Part shown: one piece after another, positions 1 through 10,410 of the stretch
Layout of the letters: every line of letters begins with the position of its first letter
Numbering within the stretch: the first letter of the stretch is position 1
DNA from: Ecdyonurus torrentis
Taxonomy: Eukaryota > Arthropoda > Insecta > Ephemeroptera > Heptageniidae
Assembly: GCA_949318235.1 (NCBI GenBank)
Contig: OX439131.1
Coordinates: 36,412,805-36,476,804 of the forward strand
Direction: 5' to 3'
DNA: 64,000 nucleotides
Made by a program: the position numbers and the translations under genes
The notes under the pieces: model-generated
What the model was told of the DNA's origin: nothing
The model's input: the letters and a program-made list of their open reading frames with translations, nothing else
Databases searched by the model: none

Positions 1-1135
1 TTATATTTTAAAATTAATTTCTTAATTAGCATATTAAATTAGAAAACAATTTCAGCATGAAATTTTATCATTTCCTTTAAATATTCAACTAAATCCAAAG
101 TTAGACTTATACTGTATTACTCATTACAAATTCAATTAATTTTAGAGTTTAAATACATAAAAGCAATTCTACAAGTTAGGTATTGTATTACAAATATTTA
201 CTAACAATTATTTAATTCAGTTCAAATATTGTATTTCAATTTATTTAACATTAGATGTATTTAATGTAAATGAAAATAGATTTTATATTTAGTAGAATTT
301 GTATTGAGAAATATCTTGATGTTGTTTCATGTGATATATTTTTACACTTCTTTTTAAATATATTTTAACCATCATAGGTTGCAATTCTAATGCCTTGTTT
401 ACAATAAGCTTTTTCTAATTGGAATTGTTAAGTGAGCTTTATAAGAATGCATGTTATTTTGATCACATATTTAAGAATTTAAAAATAATTATTTTTCTTT
501 TATTATTTCCTTATTATTATTTTTTTTTTCAATTAACTATTTTCCAATTAGAACATGTATATTGTGAACAAGACATAACTATTTAGTTAAACCGTAGTTA
601 AATTGTTATTTTGATTGTTGCAATAATCTAAAAAAAGATAACTAAGGTTTAACCAGAGGTTGCAGCTTACGACCTAATTGTTTGTTTAGATTAAATATGA
701 AAAAAAAAAATACATATTCACGGAAAGAATAAATTACGTAATTTATGCTGCATTTATGTCATTATATAGTATCAATGATGCTAAATTATAGAACAATAAA
801 TAATTATGCTGTACAACATAATATTTATACTATGTAACATAGTTATTATGCAGTATTAAACAAATTGTGCTGAAAATGAGCTAGCATAATTATTACGTAT
901 TTATTTTTGTCCGTGTTAACTAATTTATAATATAATGAATTATAAACAGTACAGTATAGTGTTCAACCGTAAAACTAATATCATAATTGATATAAAATTA
1001 TTCATAATACTGTATAAATTTCTAGTTATAATATTTAATACCCTATTAATAGTTTTTATGTTAACATTTAACATCCATCCTATAAGCTTCTTTAAAGAAA
1101 AATGAATAGAGCAAAGCATTAATGCTCTGAAATAA
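1..1135. other. AT-rich spacer
   Basis: No gene or splice-bounded open frame is visible on either strand. The only structure I recognise is the dispersed repeat copy at about 716-925, listed separately. The rest is A/T runs with no internal repeat that I could match elsewhere. Confidence 0.6.
716..925 (+). repeat. Dispersed repeat R6, copy 1
   Basis: The stretch ends with GCTAGCATAATTATTACGTA and then TCCGTGTT. The same blocks, in the same order, recur in the copy at 53521-54190 (tail TCCGTGTT; preceding blocks AATTTATNCTR, TGTCATTATA, ATGCTGTACAA and ACAAATTGTGCT), and a short fragment lies at 53281-53325. This copy is uninterrupted, so it serves as the empty-site reference for the insertion found in the 53.5 kb copy. 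No terminal inverted repeats or coding capacity are visible, and the superfamily is unknown. Confidence 0.55.
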
Positions 1136-1156
1136 TCTCTCTCTCTCTCTCTCTCT
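1136..1156. repeat. (CT)n microsatellite
   Basis: About ten CT units, followed by a degenerate CTTTATCTATCT tail. Confidence 0.9.
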
Positions 1157-1320
1157 TTATCTTTATCTATCTCTATCTTCTTGCATTACTCTCATTTCTC
1201 AAGTAAATAGTTGAAAAATGGATCAGTATGTCTTATTGAGAATTCTAAAGACCGATATAGCAAAATAGTTCGAAAGTAAATTTTATTATAGGGAAAAAAT
1301 ATTTTAAAATGTGCATATAC

Positions 1321-1674
1321 TTAAAGGAATAGACCAGAGAAAAACATAAGCATTTATATCACAGAACACTCGATAAGACTTACATAAATAACTTTAGTTT
1401 GTCTCAAAACACAACTCACTACTGTTTGTCTCAAAACATAGCAGTGATCACAAAAGTTCAATTATGCAACCCACACATTTTCATACTAATTTTTCCATAT
1501 TTCTGACGTCAAAAACATGAATAGTCACGCAAGTTGCATATTTAACGATATTTTTACGCTCTCTCGTGGGGCTACATTAAAATTCTGATAAAAATTTTCA
1601 TCAGATTTGAATATTCCATTTCGTGTTTATTCATTAAAAAGCAAAATCTTGTTTTATGTGGTCTATGGCTTTAA
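1321..1674 (+). mobile_element. TTAA-MITE-1 copy 1 (T2/Kolobok-like)
   Basis: This is the reference copy of the commonest element in the window. It begins TTAAAGGAATAGACCAGAGA and ends GTGGTCTATGGCTTTAA. The two ends form imperfect terminal inverted repeats (TTAAAGgaATAGACCA versus TTAAAGccATAGACCA) with a TTAA tetramer at each end. The interior is non-coding but carries recognisable landmarks in all copies: CTCAAAACCCAACTGTAGC, TGCAACCCGCA, and a TGACGTCA palindrome (here 1504-1511). The TTAA target and AAAGGRR terminus fit the T2/Kolobok type described in Xenopus; that assignment is from memory. No transposase frame is present, so the element is non-autonomous. Confidence 0.85.
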
Positions 1675-2297
1675 GTAATACAAAGTAACATGTTGACTTT
1701 TATTTTTGATTGCATAAATATAAAATATTTATTAATACAAGAATATCAAAAGAAAGTAAGTTTCATATTTCATTTTAAATATATGATATACAGTAGTATA
1801 CCAATTATAAGTTAAAATGTAAACTTAAAATAATGTAAATAATATATTATGGAAATATATTGCATATTAATATTACCTTTATGCAACTTTAAAAAAGAAT
1901 GTTAACCTAGATTTTTTTCCCCCTTCTTTTTTTAAAACAGCTCAAAAAATATAATATACATGATGAATATGTCATAAACAGCTAAAGGTATATAAAATAA
2001 ATGCAGTAGCTAAAAGTGTTTACTTATTATTAATAAAATATTTTATAAAGAGGCCACAAAAGGTATACATTCACCCCCGTTTATGGTCCTCAGACATATT
2101 TTGAACATAGTTATCTTGTTAGAGTATTAAAATATAATGAGAATTTTAATTAAATTGTGTTGACATATTTTAGCCAACTATTTTTGAAGATATAATATGA
2201 GTTTAAACACAGAAGTGTATTAATAATATAATATTGAGCAAAATTCTCTCCATATTCATAATACAAGATACTTACAGACAAAAGGTATGTAGAAGTT
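1675..2297. other. AT-rich spacer
   Basis: I see no gene, structural RNA or clear repeat match here. A+T-rich sequence runs up to the left edge of the family B repeat. Confidence 0.55.
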
Positions 2298-2397
2298 TGG
2301 AGTTTATACCTATAGTGAGGCTACTTTACAATGATTGGCTGCCCAAAAAAAATTATGCACATTAATTAGTTGATCTTGTTTTTTGAGTCGATAAAAG
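2298..2397 (+). repeat. Family B repeat, copy A, left part
   Basis: This segment (TATAGTGAGGCT, CAATGATTGGCTGCCC, TTTTTTGAGTCGATAAAAGTAG) matches the left part of the uninterrupted copy at 41609-41964. It breaks exactly where the hAT element at 2398 begins, and the family resumes at 7325 after the GATAAAAG duplication. It is therefore the older host of the hAT insertion. Confidence 0.8.
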
Positions 2398-2699
2398 TAG
2401 AGCTGTGGAAACCGCTAAAAATTGCGAAACCGGATAATCGTTTTTATTTTTTATCGGTTCGATTAAATCGATTAAAAACAGAACGATTCGGTTTTCGATT
2501 TTGTCGTTTTTTTCAGTCATTATTATGATTTTGACTTTAAAATTCGGTTTACAAAATTCGATTTTTACCATCTAAAAATAAAAAATCGAATCGTAAAGGT
2601 CATTTGTTATAAAAAATCGAATATTTTTTTATGATAAACCGAATAACAAAATTAAAAATCGATTTTTTTTTATTTATTATTATTTACTTGGAATCCTTA

Positions 2700-4164
2700 G
2701 ATTTGCAAATCTTTAATACGATTTTTAAGTTTCTTTAATGATATTCAGTTTTATATTTAAACAGCGGTCCAAAAAAAAAATATTGAATAATAACACTTTT
2801 TTTCTTAAATTATATTTGAAACCAATTTTATATTTTGAAATAGCTCTTATGATTCACACAATATTTTATATTCCATTATTTTTAAAATAATTCTTGTTTA
2901 GTTTTTTGCAACTTATATTATATTATATGTTTTATTTAAAATGTATATCAATCAAATTAGTCACCTGTGCAAAATGAAGATCTTAAAAATGCGTATTAAA
3001 CTCTGTATATATTATGGACTTATATTAGGTATAGAAAGAAAGGAAAGCCAGGCTATTGTACTTTTCATGGAGTACCGTTTAAAAAGTATTGGAGTACAGG
3101 TAGGTAAAAAAAATGAAGAAGTGGTTGGTCAGTAAAAGCACTAAAAGCTGCATGATCATAGAATGTTCTTTATACTCTTCTTCCTCTTTTTTTTTCTTTT
3201 TTCTTTTTCTTTACATAAGTGAAAAAAGAAATAATAATTTAATATAAAAGAAAGAAAGAAAGCAATTAAAGTTTGTTTTAAGTTTTGGAAAGAAAAATTA
3301 ACAAAATCGCTCTTACTATCAATTTATTAGCAGCAAATTAAACAAGGATGTAATATAAAGTTGCATAAAAAACATTATTACATTTTTTCTATATCGTTAT
3401 CTATCTATTATAACTATATAGAATATATATAATGAATGAATGAATGAATGAATGAATGAATGAATGAATGAATGAATGAATGAATGAATGAATGAATGAA
3501 TGAATGAATGAATGAATGAATGAATGAATGAATGAATGAATGAATGAATGAATGAATGAATGAATGAATGAAAAACTTATTTTCTTTCTCTCTTTCTCTC
3601 TCTCATTCATTTATTCCGTTTTTTTATTTTTCCGCGGATATTAAAGACATCATTTAAAAAATATTAGTATATAAAAATTATATGATAAAACCTAAAAATG
3701 TATTGCTTAAATTTTTGTATGAAATATATAGTTAACTATAATATTCATATTAAACTAAAATCATTTTGCAAACAGGGTATAATTTATAATATATAATTTT
3801 TTTTTTGTTTAAGAAACGTCAGGCTTACAATTGATATACGGAGGTAAAAAAAAATTATAAGGTATATAAACGGCCGTGGGGTTGAAAGGGAGTTACATGC
3901 CCTCAGGTGTCCAGCTGGTTGTGTTTTGCGTTCTGAAGAAAGGTGCAAAACACATCATGGTGCAAAACATATTCCTTTTTTTTCTCTCTCTTATTTTTTT
4001 GGAGGTAGAATTTTAAAACTATGATTTTTGCTCCTCAAATTCAAATTTTTATCATTATTACCTTTCTTTGATTAGAAATGGTATGATTTTAAACTTTTTA
4101 AAACTTTTAAACAATTGATTTTTTTTTCATAATTAAAAAAATAATACTAAACTACTAATTGTAA
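2700..4164. other. hAT interior, no coding region seen
   Basis: This is AT-rich interior sequence of the hAT element that contains the (AATG)n array. Around 3860-3990 there is a slightly GC-richer patch (CGGCCGTGGGG; CCTCAGGTGTCCAGCTGG, then GTGCAAAACACATCATGG). It may be decayed exon or subterminal sequence, but no frame stays open long enough to assign a product. Confidence 0.45.
3431..3572. repeat. (AATG)n microsatellite
   Basis: About 35 almost perfect tetranucleotide units. A reverse-strand frame of repeated FIHS residues across it is a by-product of the repeat. Confidence 0.98.
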
Positions 4165-5563
4165 GCAAATATACATAAATATATCAGTTTAAAATTTGCA
4201 GATTATATAAGACTGCATTTTTTATTCCTCTTAAAATATTTTTAAATAAAGTAACCTTAATAAATTAGCTTAATTGCCTAGAACACGAACGTTAAACTTG
4301 ATAGTAAGATTTGTTAAAATACAATAAAAAATTAAATTTCTGACTTACATTTTTGTCTTAACAAATTTTTATTTTGATATTCATGTACAGCAGTATTTTC
4401 TTCTACATATTGAATACAAAATGATGTATGCATTATTGAATTAGATTAAGAACAACTATTTTGCATACATGCAAAAATGGGTATTTTCCGTATTTCATAC
4501 AAATTGCAGTAAAATTTAACCAATATATTTGACATCAGCATAAAATTTGCATTTCGGAATAAATTTTCAAGATTCAATATTTTAAAATCAAGGAACGCCC
4601 CTTTTTAATAATTAATGAATTTCTAAAAAACTATACGTTGCATCAAAAACTTTTAATGACAAGAAATGTGTAGAATTATATAATACACTTTGAGTATAAA
4701 TTTCAGGCTATTTGAAATGTTATTGACAATTTGCCAACGCTTTGAAAAGTTTTAAACAGAGAAATTTTAAAAGTGCAATGTTTTTATTATGATGTTTTAC
4801 TTCACTTTTAAAATTTCTCTGTTTGAAAACTTTCAAAGCGTTGGCAAATTGTCAAAAACATTTTAAATGGCCTAAAATTTATACACAGATTGTATTATAT
4901 AATTCTACACATTTCTTGTCATTAAAAGTTTTTGATGCAACGTATAGTTTTTTAGAAATTCATCAATTATTAAAAAGGGGCGTTCCTCGATTTTAAAAAT
5001 TTAAATCGTAAAAAATTATTCCTAAATGCAAATTTTATGCTGATGTCAAATATATTGGTTAAATTTTACTGCAATTCGTATGAAACACGGAAAATACCTA
5101 TTTTTGCATGTATGCAAAATAGTCGTTCTTAAATCTAATTTAATAATGCATACATCATTTTGTATTCAATATGTAGTAGAACATACTGCTGTACATGAAT
5201 ATCAAAATAAAAATTTGTTGAGACTAAAATGTAAGTCAGAAATTCATTTTTTATTGTGTTTGAAGAAATCTTACTATCAAATTTAATGATCATATTCTAG
5301 GCAAGCTAATTTATTTAGGTAATCTCGTTTTGAGAGTATTCTAAAGAACATAAAAAATGCATTCTTTAGGCCCGCGCAGCCGTCTTATTTTATTTAATAT
5401 TAAATTAATTTAAGAAAATAGGTCACTGTGATTGGCGGAGAGTCGACTCTCCGCCAATCACAGCGACTTATTATTTTAATTAATTTAATATTAAATAAAA
5501 TAAAACGGCTGCGCGGGCCTTTTATATGCAAATTGTAAAAACATATTTTGTATATAAACAGTA
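4165..5563. mobile_element. Long foldback element with ~610 bp arms
   Basis: Two arms of about 610 bp (4165-4775 and 4803-5563, the latter interrupted by a 153 bp insertion) are reverse complements around a loop of about 27 nt at 4776-4802. Examples of paired blocks are TTTTAAAAGTG/CACTTTTAAAA next to the loop, GGAACGCCCCTTTTTAATA/TATTAAAAAGGGGCGTTCC, CATGTACAGCAGTATTTTC/GTAGAACATACTGCTGTAC, and GCAGTAAAATTTAACC/GGTTAAATTTTACTGC. Single-base and small indel differences separate the arms. No coding capacity is visible apart from chance frames. Homology fades gradually, so the outer limits are good only to about 20 bp. The element lies wholly inside the hAT element at 2398-7324. Confidence 0.85.
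5368..5520. mobile_element. Palindromic MITE (AGGCCCGCGCAGCCG ends)
   Basis: A 153 bp near-perfect palindrome. It starts AGGCCCGCGCAGCCG and ends CGGCTGCGCGGGCCT, and folds at GGAGAGTCGACTCTCC in the centre. It interrupts the right arm of the larger foldback element: arm homology (GCATTCTTT, then TTTATATGCAAATTGT) continues directly across it. T-rich flanks prevent a firm call of the target duplication, which may be TTT or TTTA. The G+C-rich termini contrast with the surroundings. Confidence 0.85.
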
Positions 5564-5762
5564 TTTTATTACGATTCTTTTACGTAACAGAAGAATAAAA
5601 TAAAATGGTATTTTAAAGTGTTAGAATATTATATTGTTTTTTCCCTCTCTACCTTCTCCCCAATACCTCATATACCTGATGCATTCTTTCAGAGATTGTC
5701 AATGTAAAAGTAGATGCAGTATTGTACACTACCTCTACTCATACATTTGCGTTTTATTTTAG

Positions 5763-5819
5763 GTGAGGGATCATTTGCTACCTGACCAGAAGACCCTCAT
5801 TACTTTATGCATGAATTAA
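5763..5819 (+). pseudogene. Possible hAT transposase C-terminal relic (hATC-like)
   Basis: A good splice acceptor (pyrimidine tract then TTTTATTTTAG at 5761-5762) is followed by a short open frame, VRDHLLPDQKTLITLCMN, ending in TAA at 5817. Many hAT transposases end with the pattern [KR]-R-[ND]-x-L-x-P-x-x-x-x-x-L-x-x-L-x-x-N, and this peptide fits that spacing (RD-L-P, then L and the final N). A poly(A) signal AATAAA follows at 5936-5941. It lies inside the hAT element and could be the last exon of its decayed transposase. I found no upstream transposase exon, and an 18-residue match is weak, so it may be chance. Confidence 0.3.
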
Positions 5820-6708
5820 TATTGAGCACTCAAAGAAACAATTACAGTGAATTATAATTACCACAGTTGTTTTCTTAATGAAAATACAAATATATATCTT
5901 TTTTTATCGTCGTTCTAGCTTAATTTTAAATATTTAATAAAAATAATTGTGAATTATTTTGCTTGTCTTTTTTCTTGTTGAAAAAGACGCTATAGAACGA
6001 CAAAAAATAAAGGTGTATGCGTGTATTAAAAAAAGAAAAAAAACCTGCATGCATTTTTAATCATTTTAACTTTTCCTACTAATTGAAGATATTAAAGCTT
6101 TCAGTCGTATGATCAGATAATCATTAATCATACGCTTTTTCAGCTTTTTGTTTGCTAAAATAAGTTTTCATTTGCACCCACCGATACAAAATCAAAATAC
6201 CAAGTTACTTTTTATTTTTTTTTTTTTTAGTGATACGCTTATATATAGTTTTTAAGTTAAATATTATAGTACATATATAATAATATACATGCAAAATTAA
6301 TAATAAATTTAGAAAAACATTGAAAAATAATGTATTATTAAAATAGCAATAAATTAGGGTCCTTTAAAATCAAATTATAATATACTTAAAACAAAATCTT
6401 CAGAATCTATTTACCGTATAGTTGTCAAAATAATAGACGGGTTAGTTGACACCCGAGGGATCGTCAATGGTATAAAGAACAGAGAAAAAAATAAACATCA
6501 GGTATATGTCCAGAATCTTGTCAAAATATTTTTGCACCTGCAGTCTTGCACTGCCCGATAAGAGGAGTCTAAATCTAAAGTCAACTTCCATAAAAAAATT
6601 GTCATTGAGCGAACAAACATGATAATTGATAACTAAGATTTTAAAATTTGTATGGGAAAATATAAGCTGCGTGTTAATAAATTATAATATGAATGAAAAA
6701 TATAATTA
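5820..6708. other. hAT interior, AT-rich
   Basis: No gene is seen. At 5900-5990 there is a weak inverted pair around CGTCGTTCTAGC and GCTATAGAACGAC, about 70 bp apart. It could be part of another decayed foldback. The rest is featureless. Confidence 0.4.
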
Positions 6709-6872
<164 letters not shown>

Positions 6873-6918
6873 TTTTCTGCATGATTTTTGAATAAAGACG
6901 ATTATTTATTTATTTATT

Positions 6919-6932
6919 TATATATATATATA

Positions 6933-6988
<56 letters not shown>
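6919..6988. repeat. (AT)n microsatellite
   Basis: About 35 AT units with one break (TATAATTATA), followed by short ACAC/TCAC variants. It is close to the preceding array, and the two flank a short TTTA tetramer run. Confidence 0.97.
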
Positions 6989-6990
<2 letters not shown>

Positions 6991-7324
6991 ACATATATAT
7001 ATACACACATACACTCACACAATAACTTAATATTGTTAAATTATTGAGCTAAAATAACTTTTAATCCTTGATTTTTTCTAAAAAAAATTATCGATTTTTT
7101 AATGGGTATTTTAAAAAAAAAATCGAATTATTTTGACGGTTTTTATATATAAGAAATAATATTAATCGATTTTTTTTAAATTAAGGTTTTTGCGAATTTA
7201 AAATCGTTAATATGCAATTCGATTTTTAATTTTCGATTTTCGGTTTTATGCAATAACTCGAAACCGATTTTCTTATTTCATGAAACCGGTTTTCAAAATA
7301 AACCGGATTAAATCCACAGCTCTA

Positions 7325-7572
7325 GATAAAAGTGAGTTGCATATGGAGCATCGAACAATTTTTTTTTTTTTTTTTGTAGTTTTAGTTCATTTTTATTAGG
7401 TCTAAAGTTTTAAATGAAGAAATAAAAATGATCAAACATACATATACGTAGTAAACAGGTAGTGACGTCATGATCAGGTGTTCTTAACAAACGAAACTGG
7501 TTTAATAGTTGTATGTAGGTAGTTTACAGAACGAACTCTATAAACTTAATTACGCTGCTTGTCGGAATAAAC
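7325..7572 (+). repeat. Family B repeat, copy A, right part
   Basis: This resumes family B after the hAT insertion: GATAAAAGTGAGTTGC, then GTAAACAGGTAGTGACGTCA, TGATCAGGTGTTC and CAGTTTACAGA-type blocks, as in 41697-41964. TGACGTCA lies at 7463-7470. Together with 2298-2397 it reconstructs a repeat of about 340 bp. Confidence 0.75.
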
Positions 7573-7590
7573 ACCCTTTCCTTTTAGTCA

Positions 7591-7735
7591 TATAATAATA
7601 ATAATAGTCCTTTATTGGGTTTAAATTGTGAGTAGTACATATAGAAAAAGAAATACAAAAACAACTAGTAAGTAACCCAAAAAGGCAAAATGCCTATACA
7701 CTATAGTGATCTCACACCTTTATCAGAAAAACTGC
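7591..7735 (-). mobile_element. Non-LTR-type retroelement 3' tail
   Basis: Read on the minus strand, the sequence ends AATAAAGGACTATTATTATT, a poly(A)-signal-like AATAAA followed by an ATT-repeat tail. Tails of this type are typical of several LINE or tRNA-SINE lineages. A short GC-containing stretch (GGCATTTTGCC) precedes it and could form a small stem. The 54.06 kb tail on the plus strand has a very similar ending (AATAAAGTTACTTATTATTA). The 5' limit is not visible and no reverse-transcriptase frame remains. Confidence 0.5.
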
Positions 7736-8250
7736 TTGTATGTATTATAATTTCTTTAAAAAAACAGACAGTTGACCGAATAAATTAAAGTTGTATTTTT
7801 AAAATATTACATTGAATCAATAATATATTACACATCAAATTATTTTAGACGTCAATTAACAATACAGATCTTAAAATTAATTATTTACATGTATGTTATA
7901 ATCTGTAATCTATTTACATATTAGGCAGCTTAATATTATGCCTCTCTAAACTTCATAGAATATTGATATAATAATATCACTCGGACTATTAATTATGTAG
8001 AATCATGGTCTATTTACAGATAACATTATAATAGACGTGTGCTCTTTAAATATCAATTGAATGTGAGTGATGTTATACTTATAATCTGATAATTCTATAT
8101 CAGAGATTAGAGATATATATAGGACACATAAAAATTGTCAGAGAATCAGTGGAGAGCTAAGATTATTAAAAATTACAGCTTGGTTTTAAAACGTATCAAT
8201 TGTTTAGCTAACAAAGTTCTTGATAGAGGTTCACAGTAAGATTGAGTGAT
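7736..8250. other. AT-rich spacer
   Basis: I see no gene or clear repeat between the retroelement tail and the palindromic cluster. Confidence 0.5.
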
Positions 8251-8253
8251 TAT

Positions 8254-8419
8254 GTTTACTCTAAAAAAAGGAAAAGGAAATGCCGGAAAAGGAAACCATT
8301 TGATTTTAAAGTGGAAGTTGGTTAAGGCCTAGCTTGCAGCTCGCGCGAAGTTTTCTCCCACTTTTACCGTAACGTGGTTTCCTCTTCCGGCACTTCATTT
8401 TCCGGCATTTTGAGTAAAC
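8254..8419. mobile_element. Palindromic MITE (GTTTACTC family), copy 1
   Basis: A 166 bp foldback that starts GTTTACTC and ends GAGTAAAC. Its arms contain GCCGGAAAAGGAAACC versus GGTTTCCTCTTCCGGC around a loop, GGCCTAGCTTGCAGC. Weaker inverted similarity (GAGTGATTAT / ATTAGCGCTC) extends about 10 bp further out on each side. The true terminus may therefore be near CAGTGCTTAT, as seen at the outer end of copy 2. Confidence 0.85.
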
Positions 8420-8503
8420 ATTAGCGCTCTTTATGTACACTCTAAAAATATGAAAATGAAATGCCGGAAAAGGAAACAATGTGATCTTACAGTGACTGTT
8501 TAT

Positions 8504-8669
8504 GTTTACTCAAAATGCGGAAAAGGAAGTGCCGGAAGAGGAAACCACGTGACGGTAAAAGTGGGAGGTGGCTCAGGCCTAGCTTGCTGCTAGCACCAAC
8601 TTTTCTCCCACTTTTACCGTCACGTGGTTTCCTCTTCCGGCCACTTCCTTTTCCGCATTTTGAGTAAAC
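8504..8669. mobile_element. Palindromic MITE (GTTTACTC family), copy 3
   Basis: The least diverged copy: 166 bp with near-perfect arms. GTTTACTCAAAATGCGGAAA pairs with TTTCCGCATTTTGAGTAAAC, and CCACGTGACGGTAAAAGTGG pairs with CCACTTTTACCGTCACGTGG, around the loop GGCCTAGCTTGCTGCTAGC. It is inserted in copy 2. A long reverse frame here comes from the palindrome, not from a gene. Confidence 0.9.
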
Positions 8670-8733
8670 ATAAACAATCAGTAGGAGGTGGCTAATGCTT
8701 GCTGCTGGCACGAAGTTTTCTCCCACATTTACC

Positions 8734-8911
8734 GAGTGCCTATGTTTACTCAAAATGCGTAAAAGGAAGTGACCAGAAGAGGAAACCATGTTATGGTAAA
8801 AGTGGGCGAAAAGTTGTTGCTAGCAGCAAGCTATAGGCTTGAGCTAGCTCCCACTTTTATCGTCATGTGGTTTCCTCTTCCGGCACTTCCTTTTCCGCAT
8901 TTTGAGTAAAC
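8734..8911. mobile_element. Palindromic MITE (GTTTACTC family), copy 4
   Basis: Starts GTTTACTCAAAATGCGTAAA and ends TTTCCGCATTTTGAGTAAAC, 178 bp. It is also inserted in copy 2. The loop differs from copy 3 (GTTGCTAGCAGCAAGC...GAGCTAGCTC) and is inverted relative to it, as if the foldback had flipped or been gene-converted. Confidence 0.85.
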
Positions 8912-9127
8912 AGAAGCATTCAAAGTCACGTGTTTTCCTTTTCGGCCACTCCCATTTACAGTTTTTAGAGTAACCATAAGCACTGGCATTACCACTCAAG
9001 TAAAAAGAGGAGATTATACAACAGTGTTGAGGTTGTAGTTGTATAGCAAAGCACATTATTAATATTTGTCATCACAACAAACACTTGTTTACTTTTCAGT
9101 CTTGCCTCCCCCTCCCGCCTCGTCCCC

Positions 9128-9244
9128 TTACACCCAGTATATAGCTGTCACAATGTTCATTAAACTACGTATAGCCTCAACAATGCCATGTTGCGTTCCA
9201 CAACGGGAGACGTAGTGCAAAGGTCTTGTTTCTCCAGTATTAAA
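9128..9244 (-). pseudogene. Ankyrin-repeat-like coding fragment
   Basis: On the minus strand a 38-codon open frame, in a patch clearly richer in G+C than its surroundings, contains GETRPLHYVSRCG and then IVEAIRSLMN. This matches the ankyrin-repeat signature G-x-T-P-L-H-x-A-x-x-x-G-x-x-x-I-V-x-x-L. The differences are one extra residue inside T-P-L-H and one extra residue in the turn before I-V, which suggests decay. A donor-like GTAAGG follows close to the end of the frame, just before the TAA at 9128-9130. There is no convincing acceptor upstream, and TGA closes the frame at 9245-9247. It could be a single old exon, or a fragment carried by a transposon. No neighbouring ankyrin repeats were found. 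Confidence 0.35.
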
Positions 9245-10379
9245 TCACATTTCATATCACTAATTGAATTTCTTACACAATAACGTTATTCATTTATACA
9301 ACTTGTGTTCTTGACCCACTAAAATAAAAAGCTGGAAAATAATAAAATATAGGACTGCCTTGTGTGGAAGCTTATTGTTAATGCCAGTTTTGTAATGGAT
9401 CAAATAAAGATTTTTTTTTTTTTAAGTTACTTTATAGTTGAGTATTATTATTATTACCAGACCCTCAAAGTTAGGCAAATGCTTTTTACAAACCCTTGAA
9501 ACGGTTGAACCTCTTTATAGTTTGATGATAACGGATATATACACATATTATTACTGTATTTGGCAGGATCTAATAATAGTTAAAACTATATAGCATTGCA
9601 TACAAGCATTTTATTACATTCACTATTACTATACAGCGCAAAATTAAAAAAACAAACAAATGTAACAAAGAAAATAAATGGGGAAAAAGTGATGCAATTT
9701 TTTTATGTGTAGTTCAAATTAAAAATAATTCATATTTCGGCACAGCTTATTTTTATACTTTTCTATAATTTACAATTTTAACATTTTCTTCTATTAAAAA
9801 TAATAATACTCATCCTGTTTATTTGAAGTTATTAAAAATATTTTAAGAACAGAAAAAGGCATACATTAAAATTTGCATAATTTATAGTTAGTTGATTTAA
9901 TATGAATTGCAAGTTGAAATTTATAGAAAATAGTAGTTTGAAGAATACTAACTTAACTTTCAAAAATAATAACATCTTAATGTAATATTTCTTTAATAAA
10001 TATACAAGTTTCTTTTAATTATATTGCAAATGATAATTTAAGCTGCTAATTAAGTTGTTGCATTTTGCATTTATATTTTAATTAAAAATGTGTTGTTATT
10101 GTAATGATATTATAATTAATAATTATTATTTGTTACTTTAATTGAAACAACTGCAAAATTCTTATAATATTATTAAAACTTTGTAAACATGCATTATGAA
10201 AAATTTCTCTGTAACTATAATGAAAAATGAAGATTATTGAATTATATTTCCCGTTGTAACAAAATAATATAACTGTAAATTAATGAAATATAAGATTAAA
10301 TTTTATATATATTTTTTTTCTTGATGTTGATATTATGTTATATTATATATCAAATAAAATAGTGCAATTATTTTTACTG

Positions 10380-10410
<31 letters not shown>

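Larger units (their letters stand above)
8435..8980. mobile_element. Palindromic MITE (GTTTACTC family), copy 2, twice interrupted
   Basis: The outer copy of the cluster. Its left arm (GTACACTCTAAAAATATG through GCCGGAAAAGGAAAC) runs to about 8500. Its middle (AGTAGGAGGTGGCTAATGC, CTTGCTGCTGGCACGAAG, TTTTCTCCCACATTTACCG) lies at 8680-8735. Its right arm (AGTCACGTGTTTTCC, TTTAGAGTAACCATAAGCACTG) lies at 8924-8980. The pieces are separated by the complete copies at 8504-8669 and 8734-8911, so two members of the same family inserted into a third. Confidence 0.75.

Noticed and set aside
1136..1156. CRISPR-like or tandem regulatory arrays
   Set aside because: All tandem arrays seen are simple microsatellites without spacers, and nothing in the window is prokaryotic.
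3401..3610. Reverse frame of FIHS repeats
   Set aside because: Product of the (AATG)n array.
8487..9056. Two reverse frames of 70-100 codons rich in R, K, G and S
   Set aside because: They are produced by the GTTTACTC palindromic MITE cluster, where GC-rich inverted arms lack stops.
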